Source: Kordiimonas sp. SCSIO 12603
GTDB lineage: Bacteria; Pseudomonadota; Alphaproteobacteria; Sphingomonadales; Kordiimonadaceae
Direction of reading: 5' to 3'
DNA: 64,000 nucleotides
NCBI RefSeq assembly: GCF_024398035.1
Contig: NZ_CP073748.1
Location: 1,649,520-1,713,519, forward strand
The first letter of the stretch is position 1; every line of letters begins with the position of its first letter. Position numbers and translations under genes: made by a program. This document shows positions 19,486-27,895 of this stretch, one piece after another. The notes below the pieces were generated by a model. That model was not told the origin of the DNA. It saw only the letters and a program-made list of their open reading frames with translations, and made no database searches.

Positions 19486-20490
19486 TTAGATGTTTGAGCC
19501 AGCAGTGAGCACAAGTCGGATAAGATCAGCCTGGCGGTTTGTTTGGGTTTTTTGGAATATTTGCTTCAGGTAAGTACGCGCGGTGGAAACAGTAATATCA
19601 TTTGCTTCAGCGGCTTTTTCAATGCGTTCACCAATCACAAGTGCATGGGTAAGATTAGCTTCTGAGGGGGTTAAACCAAACAGGTTTGCAATGGCTTCAG
19701 GATCGGGAATGATAGGTCTGTCAGGGTCTGAAACAAACATTACAGCATAGCCGCCCATATTTCCGCTACCATCTTCAAGTGGTGAGATAGCAAGGCATAA
19801 TGCCCGCCGCATATCAGAGCGTGTTACCGCCATGATACCTTCATTTAGTTCGTCCAGATTATTGTTTGCAGCAGCGGCGATGAGTTCATGCAGGCGTTTG
19901 GTTTGTTCAGGTGTAGAGGCGCGGCATATTTCTTCATGCCCCCAATGGAGGCCATCTTCTTTCGCGAAGAGTTCAGCGCCTGCGCTGTTTACATATTGAA
20001 CTCTGGCATTTGCATCTAGCACAATAATCGCGAGCCTTAGGTGGTTTAGTGCTGCTGCACCAATACGTTCAGAAAGGCTGATCTTTGCTTTTGTGCGGCC
20101 GGTTGATCTGCGCCATGCCTCAACTGCATCTTCAATACCTTCAGCCAGTAAGTTGGGCTTACATGGTTTTGTATAAAACCGAAACACATTGGCGGTGTTG
20201 ATAGCGGTAAGAGTTAGGTCAAGATCAGTTGTGCCGGTTAGCATTATGGCTTTGGTACTGGTGACCGTTTCCCGCAGTTTAGAGACGAGGGATAGCCCTT
20301 CAAGTTCTGGCATGCGCTGGTCGCTTACAATAACCGCAGGCGGGTTCTTTTGTGCGGCCTCTAGCGCGGTTGTGGGATCACTGATGAAGGTTAGCTTATA
20401 ACCATCTAAGAGTTTGGACATTGCACGTTCAAGTGCATGAAGTACAAAGGGTTCGTCGTCTACGAACAGTATCTCTACAGGTTCTTCCAT
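19486..20490 (-). CDS. Response regulator, receiver plus PAS-like plus LuxR-type HTH
   Basis: A 334-residue protein. The receiver spans 1-125 (D57 in VIVSDQRMPELEG, K in FYTKPC). A PAS-like middle (VQYVNSAGAELFAKEDGLHW) follows, and the C-terminal helix-turn-helix is LuxR-like: LTPSEANLTHALVIGERIEK then STARTYLKQIFQKTQTNRQA. It is a DNA-binding regulator with unknown targets. It sits between the H-NOX operon and the end of the EPS operon, transcribed the same way; the gap to the H-NOX start is 105 bases. Confidence 0.85.
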   Translation of the reverse strand: MEEPVEILFVDDEPFVLHALERAMSKLLDGYKLTFISDPTTALEAAQKNPPAVIVSDQRMPELEGLSLVSKLRETVTSTKAIMLTGTTDLDLTLTAINTANVFRFYTKPCKPNLLAEGIEDAVEAWRRSTGRTKAKISLSERIGAAALNHLRLAIIVLDANARVQYVNSAGAELFAKEDGLHWGHEEICRASTPEQTKRLHELIAAAANNNLDELNEGIMAVTRSDMRRALCLAISPLEDGSGNMGGYAVMFVSDPDRPIIPDPEAIANLFGLTPSEANLTHALVIGERIEKAAEANDITVSTARTYLKQIFQKTQTNRQADLIRLVLTAGSNI

Positions 20491-20542
20491 GAGTTGCAGA
20501 GTAACATCAAAAAATCAGATATTCTACTATGCAGAAAGAAAA

Positions 20543-20571
20543 GAAAGTGAGGTGTTAAAAACCTCACTTTT
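20543..20571. terminator. Terminator at the end of the EPS operon
   Basis: The inverted repeat AAAGTGAGGT (20544-20553) / ACCTCACTTT (20561-20570) has a seven-base loop. On the reverse strand it is followed by a T-rich stretch (TTTCTTTTCTTTC), consistent with ending the leftward transcript that finishes with the REC-HPt gene. Confidence 0.8.
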
Positions 20572-20599
20572 GATGTTCTAGTCTCTGTGCATACCTCTA

Positions 20600-21292
20600 T
20601 TATTCTACGGCTGATGCCATTACAGCATCTATTTTTTCCTTCAGAAGTTTCCGTGTGTTTTGTGTCGCTGTAGGGCCAATTTCTCTTAGTTGTTCACTGC
20701 AACGAGAAGCAAAGCCTGATAGCTTGCTATAACCATATAGAGCCGCACTTCCTCTTAACTGGTGCAGTAGCGAACATAGCCGGTTGTATGGAATTGTATG
20801 GTTCAGTTTATTCGATAGCTCGCGCAAATGCGCTGTGTATGATTGTTGTAGTTCCCAGGCTTCTGCCTGAATATCATGTTTGGATGAATGGACATTTACA
20901 ATGTCACGTTCATGAAGGCGTTCCTTTAAGGTTGATATAAGGGCACTGATATCGAAAGGCTTTTCAATAAACTGAACGGCACCGGCTTTAAGCGCCTTTT
21001 TCTTTGCAGTTTCGCTGGAATCTGCACTCATCGCAATGCAGGTTGCCTGATGTTTAGCTGTTTTCACCTTTTTCAGAACAGAGGTTCCGTCACTGTCAGG
21101 TAAATTGAGATCAACCAGAAGCAGTTCAAATGGAAACCGCGAACTGAGCGAGTCTTCATAAAGCTTCAGTGCCTGTTCTGTGGTTTCAGCAATGGTAACG
21201 TTTGCACCTTCTGTTTTTAGGTTTGCTGCAAGAAACAATGAGATACTTGGAGTATCCTCTACAATTAAAATGCGTTTGCCTGTGATGCTCAT
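20600..21292 (-). CDS. Receiver-HPt phosphorelay protein
   Basis: A 230-residue protein with a receiver (ILIVEDTPSISL, D in LLLVDLNLPDSDG, K in FIEKPF) and a C-terminal histidine phosphotransfer-like domain whose phospho-histidine lies in LLHQLRGSAALYGYSKL. There is no DNA-binding or enzymatic output, so it should relay phosphate. I use the ATG at 21292, two bases before the upstream stop region; a longer reading adds six residues. It is last in the EPS operon, which suggests that polysaccharide synthesis is coupled to a phosphorelay. Confidence 0.8.
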   Translation of the reverse strand: MSITGKRILIVEDTPSISLFLAANLKTEGANVTIAETTEQALKLYEDSLSSRFPFELLLVDLNLPDSDGTSVLKKVKTAKHQATCIAMSADSSETAKKKALKAGAVQFIEKPFDISALISTLKERLHERDIVNVHSSKHDIQAEAWELQQSYTAHLRELSNKLNHTIPYNRLCSLLHQLRGSAALYGYSKLSGFASRCSEQLREIGPTATQNTRKLLKEKIDAVMASAVE

Positions 21293-21293
21293 G

Positions 21294-21767
21294 TTACCGC
21301 TTCTCTTCATACGTGAGTTTTTTGTTCCATTCTGAAATCATGTCACTGATGCCTGAGAAGGTTTCAGCGAAGGAAATCTTGTTTTCAGTTGGCTTAAGGT
21401 TTTCGGATTGAATATAAGCTTCAATCAGCTCATTCATGGCTTGAAGCTCATCAATGTTACCTTTATCGAACACACCGGCCGTGTGGCAGTTAACCAGACG
21501 TTTCAGAAGCTCAAGCTCCAGCGTGCCAGATAGAATGATCACCAGGCTATCAGGCGCTTGCTCTCTTACTTGTTCAGCCAGTCTTGCACCGCATTTTTGG
21601 CCATTAAAATCATTATCCAGAATATAGATATCATATCCGTGGATGAGCGTTTTTTGAGTGGATGAACTTACCTTTAGTTCGGGGAAACGTGCTTTTAGCT
21701 TTAAGGCCAGCATCCCCGTGTAGTGGAGATCATCATCAAGGATTAGCAGTTTATGCGACTTTTTCAT
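21294..21767 (-). CDS. Stand-alone receiver-like protein
   Basis: A 157-residue protein resembling a CheY-like receiver: acidic cluster LLILDDDL near the N-terminus, IYILDNDFNGQKCG around the expected phospho-aspartate, LSGT for the conserved Ser/Thr, and FDKGN for the lysine. A C-terminal tail of about 30 residues has no recognised domain. GAAGGAGT lies five bases before the ATG. It overlaps the Wzz gene by 17 bases and precedes the REC-HPt gene by one base, so it is tightly coupled to the EPS operon. Confidence 0.75.
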   Translation of the reverse strand: MKKSHKLLILDDDLHYTGMLALKLKARFPELKVSSSTQKTLIHGYDIYILDNDFNGQKCGARLAEQVREQAPDSLVIILSGTLELELLKRLVNCHTAGVFDKGNIDELQAMNELIEAYIQSENLKPTENKISFAETFSGISDMISEWNKKLTYEEKR

Positions 21768-23814
21768 CTTGTACTCCTTCGATCATAGGGGAAGTGGTTT
21801 CATGTTCCTTACAGCCCGGGTCACCCTTTTTCGGGTTTATGAACACAGGCAGTAGGTTTTTAGCTCGTGCGATCAGGCGGCGTGCTGGTCTTACCTTCAC
21901 CCCTGGCGCAACGTAGATTGATTGAATATCAGCGAGGCTTGGCAACAGGCGGCTTGAGATATGTTTCTCGGAAATTCCTGTATATAAAAGAACGAGATCA
22001 TACCCTGCACTCGCGGATTTGAGCCAATCCTGAGCTTGTTCAAGCGTATAGCCAGCTGCATCACTTGATTTGCCATACGGCACATAGTGGAACCCGTTAA
22101 TTTCGTGCTTTTTCAGTGGAGCTTTACCCCGTATCTGGTCAGAAAAACCAGTGGTGCTGCTGCTGTCTTCTTCTGAAGCACAAACCAACAATGTTCTTAG
22201 ACCCAAATTACTTGATACTTCGGCAAGTGAGGACAGTGGGATTTTGGTATCTTCTTCAAATCGTGTGATGCTGACAATGGTGGCGCTTCCTGAACGCCAC
22301 TGCTTCATAAGCTGCAGTTCACCAAGGAAGTTGATATAATCCATTTTAGCGGGCGACTTAGGGAAAACATGATTATCCACAGAGGGCGGCAATAACGCTG
22401 CCAGATCATCGCTGTAAAGGATACGGCCAGATAGTTGGCGCAGTATTAATATGCTTAAGGCACCTAACCCTGCACCCGCGATAAAACCGAGGGCTGCGAA
22501 TTGTTTACGTTTATCGGACGCTGGTATGTTTGGCATGCTGGCGCGGGATAAAATCTCGATAGTACCCGGTAAGCTGTTGCGGCTTTCTAAGCGTACCTGA
22601 TCAAGGATACGGCGGGTTTCAGCCAGCATGCCAGCGATCTGTGACTTTTCTTCATTAAGACGCTTCAGTTCAATTAGTTTGCCGTTCAGATCTTTGGCAG
22701 CGTCTGATAATTCCTTGCGGCGTGTGGATAGTTTCCGTTTAAGAGCATGAAGTTCGGCTAGGGACTGCGATTTTTCAGCGCCGTCTGTGCCGGTAATAGC
22801 ACCCGTTTTGCCGAGGGTGGCTATCAGCCGGCGGCGGCTTTCGATTGCGGTGTCGATTACATTCAGCGAGGCTGAAAGAGTCTGCACTTTTGGATGTGTC
22901 TTCTGATATCTGAGGAGTAGCTTTTGGAGCTCCGCAGCACGTTTAGCGCGCTCAAAAACCATATCTGCCATAGCCCGGTCGAGCAATGTGGCACGTTTAA
23001 TTTCCATGTCACCAGTATCAGCATCCAGTGCGCCGTTTGATGCTTCCATTTCAAGGAGCGTATTTGAAAGCTCGTCTATTCTGATATCCAGTTCTTCAAG
23101 CTGGGTAACCTTGGTAAGGTGCGCTTTAGCAAGAGATGAGGAATCATATTCTTCACCAACTGCAAGCAGCTTTTCACCGAGAAATTTCTGTTTGGAACTA
23201 AGTTCACTTACTCGTACCTCAAGCTCTCTGGCTCTCAGGGTTGTACGTGAGCCAGATTGTTCCATATGGAGCTTGCTATAACTTTCTAGAAGCGCGTTTA
23301 CAGACTGCTGAGCGTGTACGGCTGATGGATTTTTTGATGTGATTGAAATCAAGCCTTTAAGCTTCTTAATTGCAATGGAGTCTGCAAAATCTTTTAGTGT
23401 AGGGAAAGGTGCTGTTTCACCACGTTCTTCAAGTTTGTCTACAAAGATTTCATGGGCTCTTTCAAGAACCTGTTGGCTTTGCAGGTAAGTTGCTTCAGCG
23501 GAAACGAACGCATCGTAGAGACGAAGACGACTATCATCTTTATCGGCGTATAAAATCTTTGGAGACTTTGCAGCTACTCTAACCAAACCTTCACTTTCGA
23601 AAGTTGGTTTCGTAGAAAATAGAGCTGCTGCCCCTAGAAGAATACCAAGTACGAGAGACGTAACGATCGCTTTCAGCCATTGACCACGATAGAGCCGAGC
23701 AAGGGTTGCAATAGGATTCACGGGTTTTTCTTCGGCTTCCTCGACAAAGTCGCGAACCTGCCAAAGGTCTTCGTTCCCTATTGCTGTTTGGTTATGGTCT
23801 ATCGTATCGGTCAT
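21751..23814 (-). CDS. Wzz/GumC-type polysaccharide co-polymerase with degenerate kinase-like C-terminus
   Basis: A 687-residue inner-membrane protein. A first helix near residues 48-70 (AIVTSLVLGILLGAAALF), a long periplasmic coiled-coil region (about 150-420), and a second helix near 440-465 (FAALGFIAGAGLGALSILIL) are the Wzz layout controlling chain length. The cytoplasmic tail from about 500 resembles a CpsD/BY-kinase fold, but the expected Walker A (PGEGKS-type) is replaced by ITRFEEDTKIPLSSLAEV, and no tyrosine cluster is seen at the C-terminus. It is in the middle-to-end part of the EPS operon. Confidence 0.85.
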   Translation of the reverse strand: MTDTIDHNQTAIGNEDLWQVRDFVEEAEEKPVNPIATLARLYRGQWLKAIVTSLVLGILLGAAALFSTKPTFESEGLVRVAAKSPKILYADKDDSRLRLYDAFVSAEATYLQSQQVLERAHEIFVDKLEERGETAPFPTLKDFADSIAIKKLKGLISITSKNPSAVHAQQSVNALLESYSKLHMEQSGSRTTLRARELEVRVSELSSKQKFLGEKLLAVGEEYDSSSLAKAHLTKVTQLEELDIRIDELSNTLLEMEASNGALDADTGDMEIKRATLLDRAMADMVFERAKRAAELQKLLLRYQKTHPKVQTLSASLNVIDTAIESRRRLIATLGKTGAITGTDGAEKSQSLAELHALKRKLSTRRKELSDAAKDLNGKLIELKRLNEEKSQIAGMLAETRRILDQVRLESRNSLPGTIEILSRASMPNIPASDKRKQFAALGFIAGAGLGALSILILRQLSGRILYSDDLAALLPPSVDNHVFPKSPAKMDYINFLGELQLMKQWRSGSATIVSITRFEEDTKIPLSSLAEVSSNLGLRTLLVCASEEDSSSTTGFSDQIRGKAPLKKHEINGFHYVPYGKSSDAAGYTLEQAQDWLKSASAGYDLVLLYTGISEKHISSRLLPSLADIQSIYVAPGVKVRPARRLIARAKNLLPVFINPKKGDPGCKEHETTSPMIEGVQDEKVA

Positions 23815-23823
23815 GGCATTGGC

Positions 23824-24690
23824 CTATTTATTCAGTAGCTGACGAGCGCTTACATCGCTTTCCCAGGAGTTGCTATCTGGAGAAGCAATATAATTTCGGG
23901 CATGTGCAGCGAGCGCTGTGAAAGCAAAGACAGCAGCGCCTACCCAGTTTCCGGGTTTAAGGAAAAGGCGTTTTGCGAACAGGTAGGCGTTCGATTTACG
24001 TTTCTGTCCTCCGAGCGGCTCCATATCAGCTTCAAGCAATTTATTGCCTCGGTAAATGCGGCTCCGAACCTTGATTAGGTTGGTTAGATTCCTTGGAGGC
24101 TCAACATGGTATGGAGCGTTCTCAACCCATGTGGAATTGATGATCAGGCGCCTACGTATAAACTCATCGTCATTCAGTGTCTCTGGGATTTCTTGAAGTC
24201 GTTCTAAACCTGATTTACTTACTGCAAAAAAGCCGCCCATTTTTTGTTTGTCAAAATAGGGGTTCAGATACCAGGCCTTATAGAACGCCCTTACAGCCCA
24301 GCTAGCATTTTCGGTGCGGAACTTTGCTGTACCGTAGGCTAAAAACGCGTCAGACCAATTTAATCTGTGCACCATAGCGCGTACAGCGGGCGCAGTTGTT
24401 TTGATGTCTGCATCCAAAAAAACAAGTGGATAGGTTGAAGCAGTCTCAATACCTAAATTCAAAGCTTTTGATTTTGAAGCAATATCAGTGGTGATGATCT
24501 GAGCATCTGGTGCATATTCATTTGCAATATCTGCGGTGTTATCGCTGCAGCCATTGCATATGATGATAACTTCAAATTCATTTTGACGTGCGTCTTTCAG
24601 AAGTGACTGAAGTGTTTCTCCGATTACATTGGCTTCGTTATAAGCAGGTATAATGATGCTGCAGACTGGGTTTGAAACCGGGTTAAACAT
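23824..24690 (-). CDS. Glycosyltransferase family 2
   Basis: A 288-residue GT-A fold transferase. CSIIIPAYNEANVIGETLQS opens the domain, with ICNGCSDNT and the DxD-like metal site LVFLDADIKT around residues 85-100. C-terminal hydrophobic residues (VGAAVFAFTALAAH) may anchor it to the membrane. It likely adds a sugar to the lipid-linked EPS repeat unit. It overlaps the upstream PssE-like gene by eight bases. Confidence 0.88.
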   Translation of the reverse strand: MFNPVSNPVCSIIIPAYNEANVIGETLQSLLKDARQNEFEVIIICNGCSDNTADIANEYAPDAQIITTDIASKSKALNLGIETASTYPLVFLDADIKTTAPAVRAMVHRLNWSDAFLAYGTAKFRTENASWAVRAFYKAWYLNPYFDKQKMGGFFAVSKSGLERLQEIPETLNDDEFIRRRLIINSTWVENAPYHVEPPRNLTNLIKVRSRIYRGNKLLEADMEPLGGQKRKSNAYLFAKRLFLKPGNWVGAAVFAFTALAAHARNYIASPDSNSWESDVSARQLLNK

Positions 24691-25183
24691 ATTCCAGCTC
24701 CCGTTCGTCTGTATTAATGAAGTTCGAAATTGCGCTGATCAACTTTGGCTCCGCACAAGAAGAAGCACATCTGCTAGCTTTGAGAGAGCTGATATGGCGC
24801 AGCTTTTCCATGAGGCTGCTTTCATCTTGAGCGACATGAATGCCAGCACGACCACGCAGATTAGCGACGGTAGCCAATTGATGATCATTACGGTGTTCAC
24901 CATATTTAGCGAGGCGGGGCATGATGATAATCGGTTTGCCGTAACGCATCGCGGTGAGAATTGTGCCCATGCCAGCATGCGAAACGATAACTTTGCAGTC
25001 TGCGATGTGCTTTGCAAATTGCAAAGGGGTAAGAGTGGCTGAAAAACTGATGCTTTCTGGTATTTTTCCTTGAGGGCCAATTTGTGCAAAACATTTGCTA
25101 ATGGATTGATTTTTATGGAGTTTATCCAGCGTTTCTACAAGTCTGTCAAATGGGAGCTGGGTTCCTACGGTAGCGAAAATCAT
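24683..25183 (-). CDS. PssE/Alg13-like glycosyltransferase catalytic subunit
   Basis: A 166-residue family 28 C-terminal-type domain: MIFATVGTQLPFDRLVETLD at the start, VIVSHAGMGTILTAMRYGKP as the nucleotide-sugar binding motif, and EHRNDHQLATV after it. In rhizobial and streptococcal EPS systems such proteins (PssE, Cps14G, Alg13) pair with a membrane partner of the PssD/Alg14 type, and that partner is encoded just upstream (25256-25720). The ATG abuts a T-run after a strong hairpin (25184-25226) which contains its ribosome site. Confidence 0.88.
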   Translation of the reverse strand: MIFATVGTQLPFDRLVETLDKLHKNQSISKCFAQIGPQGKIPESISFSATLTPLQFAKHIADCKVIVSHAGMGTILTAMRYGKPIIIMPRLAKYGEHRNDHQLATVANLRGRAGIHVAQDESSLMEKLRHISSLKASRCASSCAEPKLISAISNFINTDERELEYV

Positions 25184-25226
25184 AAAAAAACTCCTTCCAA
25201 GTTAGGTTGTTCTATCTTGGAAGGAG
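25184..25226 (-). promoter_or_regulatory. Terminator-like hairpin that contains the ribosome site of the PssE-like gene
   Basis: On the reverse strand an 11-bp perfect stem, CTCCTTCCAAG (25226-25216) and CTTGGAAGGAG (25201-25191), with a 14-base loop is followed by seven T (25190-25184) and then directly by the ATG at 25183. The Shine-Dalgarno GGAAGGAG is the 3' arm. When folded, the structure would both resemble an intrinsic terminator and hide the ribosome site. It lies inside the EPS operon, between the two halves of a two-component glycosyltransferase. Confidence 0.75.
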
Positions 25227-25255
25227 CAATGCTTGTGCCAGTGTTGAAAGGGTGG

Positions 25256-25720
25256 TCAGAGGACACTACCGTGGAATTCCACGCCCGCCTTTCTTGCTAC
25301 TTTGGGCCACTGCGAAAAAACTTTGTTCGCGTGAGAAGATACCAGTTTGGCAGACAGAGACATTTCTTCTGCGTTGGCTACACTATCAATAAACAGTGTT
25401 TTAGCACCGATTAGTTTACCGAAGCGGCAAGCAAAATATCCGTGCGCTGCACCAGTGGAGATAACCACATTGGGGCGGGTTATAAGCGTGATGTAGAGCA
25501 GTTTTAGGGCCATCATGATCAGGGTGAACTTCGTATCTCTATTCCCGTCTGTTACGGAATAAAATTTGCTGTCATTCACATCTGATTTTGATTCAGGGTT
25601 AACCGTTACGTATGTAACATCGCAATCCCTGAAAGCGGGCCGTAGCCTTAGCATTTGAACCCAGTGACCGCCTCCGGAGGCAACTGCAAGTACTTTGGTT
25701 TTTTTGTCCATATTCATCAT
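25256..25720 (-). CDS. PssD/Alg14-like glycosyltransferase membrane subunit
   Basis: A 154-residue protein: VLAVASGGGHWVQMLRLRPA near the start, VTYVTVNP, and a hydrophobic stretch (LIMMALKLLYITLI) before VVISTGAAHGYFACRFGKLI. These are Alg14/PssD hallmarks; this subunit holds the catalytic Alg13-like partner at the membrane. I start at the ATG at 25720 because AAGGAG lies eight bases upstream; the longer reading from 25939 runs through the upstream gene. Confidence 0.85.
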   Translation of the reverse strand: MMNMDKKTKVLAVASGGGHWVQMLRLRPAFRDCDVTYVTVNPESKSDVNDSKFYSVTDGNRDTKFTLIMMALKLLYITLITRPNVVISTGAAHGYFACRFGKLIGAKTLFIDSVANAEEMSLSAKLVSSHANKVFSQWPKVARKAGVEFHGSVL

Positions 25721-25724
25721 TAGC

Positions 25725-26954
25725 TTAGCTCCTTGTAGATGTTGCGGGGGATAGGATGGATTTATAAAGATCAAGCAATTTGGAAATTTTCTGTGGCCAT
25801 AACCCGATGTTGGTGATTTTTTCATAAGCACCCCGGGAAAGTTGCCTTCGCAGGGAAGGCATGGTTGCAAGAGTGCGAATAGCGCCGGCAATATGCTGTG
25901 AAAATTGCTCAGGGTTTGATACGTCAATTTTAAAGCCACACGTATCGTCGATCACGAAACCTGGACCGCCTCTGTCAGCTACAATGGCGGGTAACCCAAA
26001 ACTTAACGCTTCATAGATTACGCTACCGCTTGGTTCGCGGAAGCTCGGGAAACAGAATATATCTGCTTTTTTGTAAAGTTCATCTACGGCGCTTCTTGGG
26101 ATTTGGCCGTGGAAAGTCACAAGATGTTCTATGTTCAGCTCAGTCGCTAGTTCTTTACAGATTTCAATTTCTTCACCACGGCCAGCGACATCCAGATGAA
26201 CATTTGGGATATCTTGTACGAGCGCCAGTGCTCTGATGCAGTCACGTAAGCCTTTTGTTCTAACACCGCGTCCAACATGTAAAAGGCGAAGGCCAGTACC
26301 GCGTGTGCCTGATGCTCGGCGGTTAATCTGTTGAATGCCCAGCTCACTCATAACCTCAAAACGCTGGACTTGGCTTTGACCAATCAGATCCTGAACATAT
26401 GGTGCAACACCTAAGATCGCGCTGGCGTTTTGGTAACTGCTTTTAAGAAGCGGGTCAAAAGCCAGCCTAACCTGATCAATAAAACGAAACTTCGTGTACC
26501 ATGCTGCTGATTGGCATTCTTCTTTAAATGCATCAGGTGTTGATAGGCTGCCACCCAATGGGCCAAGTACATACGGTAGGTTGAAGGTTTTGAAAGGTGA
26601 TGGGAACCGCAATGCAATAGGTGAGAACTGGTGCCCTATATCGTAGGTTTTCTCGTCATTAAGCAGCTCTTTAATTTGTTTTTTGGCCCAGAAATAGAAA
26701 CTTGGGTACGAAAGTTTCGCCATTGCATTAAGGCGTTCAAATTTGCGTGCCCAACTTGGTTCGAAACGGGAAATTACTGTCACATCCGGCAGTTGCTCGG
26801 TAAGCGGTTTTCTACCAGGCCGTTCTTGAGCAATGAGCGTCACATTTGCAGCTTTTGAAAGTTCCAAAACCCACATGTATGCACACCACGCTTCACCAAC
26901 ATCCGTGCCGTCACAGTAAGGAGCAATAGCGATTATGTTTGGTTTCCAACTCAT
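25725..26954 (-). CDS. Glycosyltransferase family 4
   Basis: A 409-residue GT-B transferase. The C-terminal nucleotide-sugar domain contains LRLLHVGRGVRTKGLRDCIR, DIFCFPSFREPSGSVIYEAL (the E-x7-E type region) and GLPAIVADRGGPGFVI. The N-terminal acceptor domain is also complete. It acts at the cytoplasmic face on the growing EPS unit. It overlaps the upstream GT2 gene by four bases. Confidence 0.88.
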   Translation of the reverse strand: MSWKPNIIAIAPYCDGTDVGEAWCAYMWVLELSKAANVTLIAQERPGRKPLTEQLPDVTVISRFEPSWARKFERLNAMAKLSYPSFYFWAKKQIKELLNDEKTYDIGHQFSPIALRFPSPFKTFNLPYVLGPLGGSLSTPDAFKEECQSAAWYTKFRFIDQVRLAFDPLLKSSYQNASAILGVAPYVQDLIGQSQVQRFEVMSELGIQQINRRASGTRGTGLRLLHVGRGVRTKGLRDCIRALALVQDIPNVHLDVAGRGEEIEICKELATELNIEHLVTFHGQIPRSAVDELYKKADIFCFPSFREPSGSVIYEALSFGLPAIVADRGGPGFVIDDTCGFKIDVSNPEQFSQHIAGAIRTLATMPSLRRQLSRGAYEKITNIGLWPQKISKLLDLYKSILSPATSTRS

Positions 26955-27895
26955 AGCGAAACTCCTTTTTCTTTAGGCCAGGCTTTTACGAAATTGCGGC
27001 AAACGCCAATGAAATGACGCATGCGTTTATTGGTTCTGTTGCGCGGTTTGATGCTGTTTGAAAATGCCCAGTAAACTGCTCTGCTCAGGTTGAAACCCCA
27101 GAGAAGCAGAAATACAAACAGGGCTGTGAACCATCCGCTGTGTTTCAGATGTAGCCTAACAGTTGCCTGTGTAAGCATTAGGTCGCGTCGGTGATTCAGG
27201 CTTTTTGAACTGCCTCCACCCAGGTGTGTGATGGTCCCGATAGGCGCGAAATGAACTTCCTTGCCGCTACTGCGTAGGCGTTTGCACCAATCGGTTTCCT
27301 CGCCAAAGAAGAAAAAATCCTCGTCAAGAAGGCCGATAGTTTCAAAGCTTTCTTTGCGGGCAAGGAGATAGCAACCGGATATCGTTTCAACCGCCTGTGC
27401 GGTGTTGCGTTCAGAATATTGCATTCTATAGCGCTGGAAAAACTTCACACCGTTGATGTGGTCTAGACCAAGTGTTTGAATAGATAGGTTCAAGAGGCTT
27501 GGGAACTGGCTGGTACTGTGCTGCAAACTGCCGTCTTCATTAAGAACTTTACAGCCTAATGCGCCCGCGGAGGACGTGTTGTCCATATAATTCAGACTGG
27601 CCGTAAGAACAGCGCCGTGAACGATAGTATCTGAATTTAGCAGCAATATGTAATCACCTGAAGAAGCACCGATCCCAACATTGTTCGCAGCGGCGAAGCC
27701 CAGGTTCTTTTTGTTTTCGATCAAAAAAGCTGAAGGGAAATCACGTTTCACCATATTGGTGCTGTCGTCATCTGATGCGTTATCAACCACGATTACTTCA
27801 AACGGATAAAGAGGCGCATTTTCGTAAACTGATGTAAGGCAATCTTTCAGCAAATCTTCCGTATTCCAGTTGATGATGATGATTGAAAGTTTCAT
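26951..27895 (-). CDS. Glycosyltransferase family 2 (rhamnosyltransferase-like)
   Basis: A 314-residue GT2. MKLSIIIINWNTEDLLKDCL, EVIVVDNASDDDSTNMV, NLGFAAANNVGIGASSGDYI and LLLNSDTIV are the classical WbbL-type motifs, with DEDFFFFGEETDWCKRL later. A hydrophobic C-terminal segment follows. It overlaps its neighbours by four bases on both sides, within the EPS operon. Confidence 0.9.
   Translation of the reverse strand: MKLSIIIINWNTEDLLKDCLTSVYENAPLYPFEVIVVDNASDDDSTNMVKRDFPSAFLIENKKNLGFAAANNVGIGASSGDYILLLNSDTIVHGAVLTASLNYMDNTSSAGALGCKVLNEDGSLQHSTSQFPSLLNLSIQTLGLDHINGVKFFQRYRMQYSERNTAQAVETISGCYLLARKESFETIGLLDEDFFFFGEETDWCKRLRSSGKEVHFAPIGTITHLGGGSSKSLNHRRDLMLTQATVRLHLKHSGWFTALFVFLLLWGFNLSRAVYWAFSNSIKPRNRTNKRMRHFIGVCRNFVKAWPKEKGVSL

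Noticed and set aside
25256-25939. Longer PssD-like reading frame
   Set aside because: The first 73 residues come from the end of the upstream glycosyltransferase gene in another frame; AAGGAG is eight bases before the ATG at 25720.
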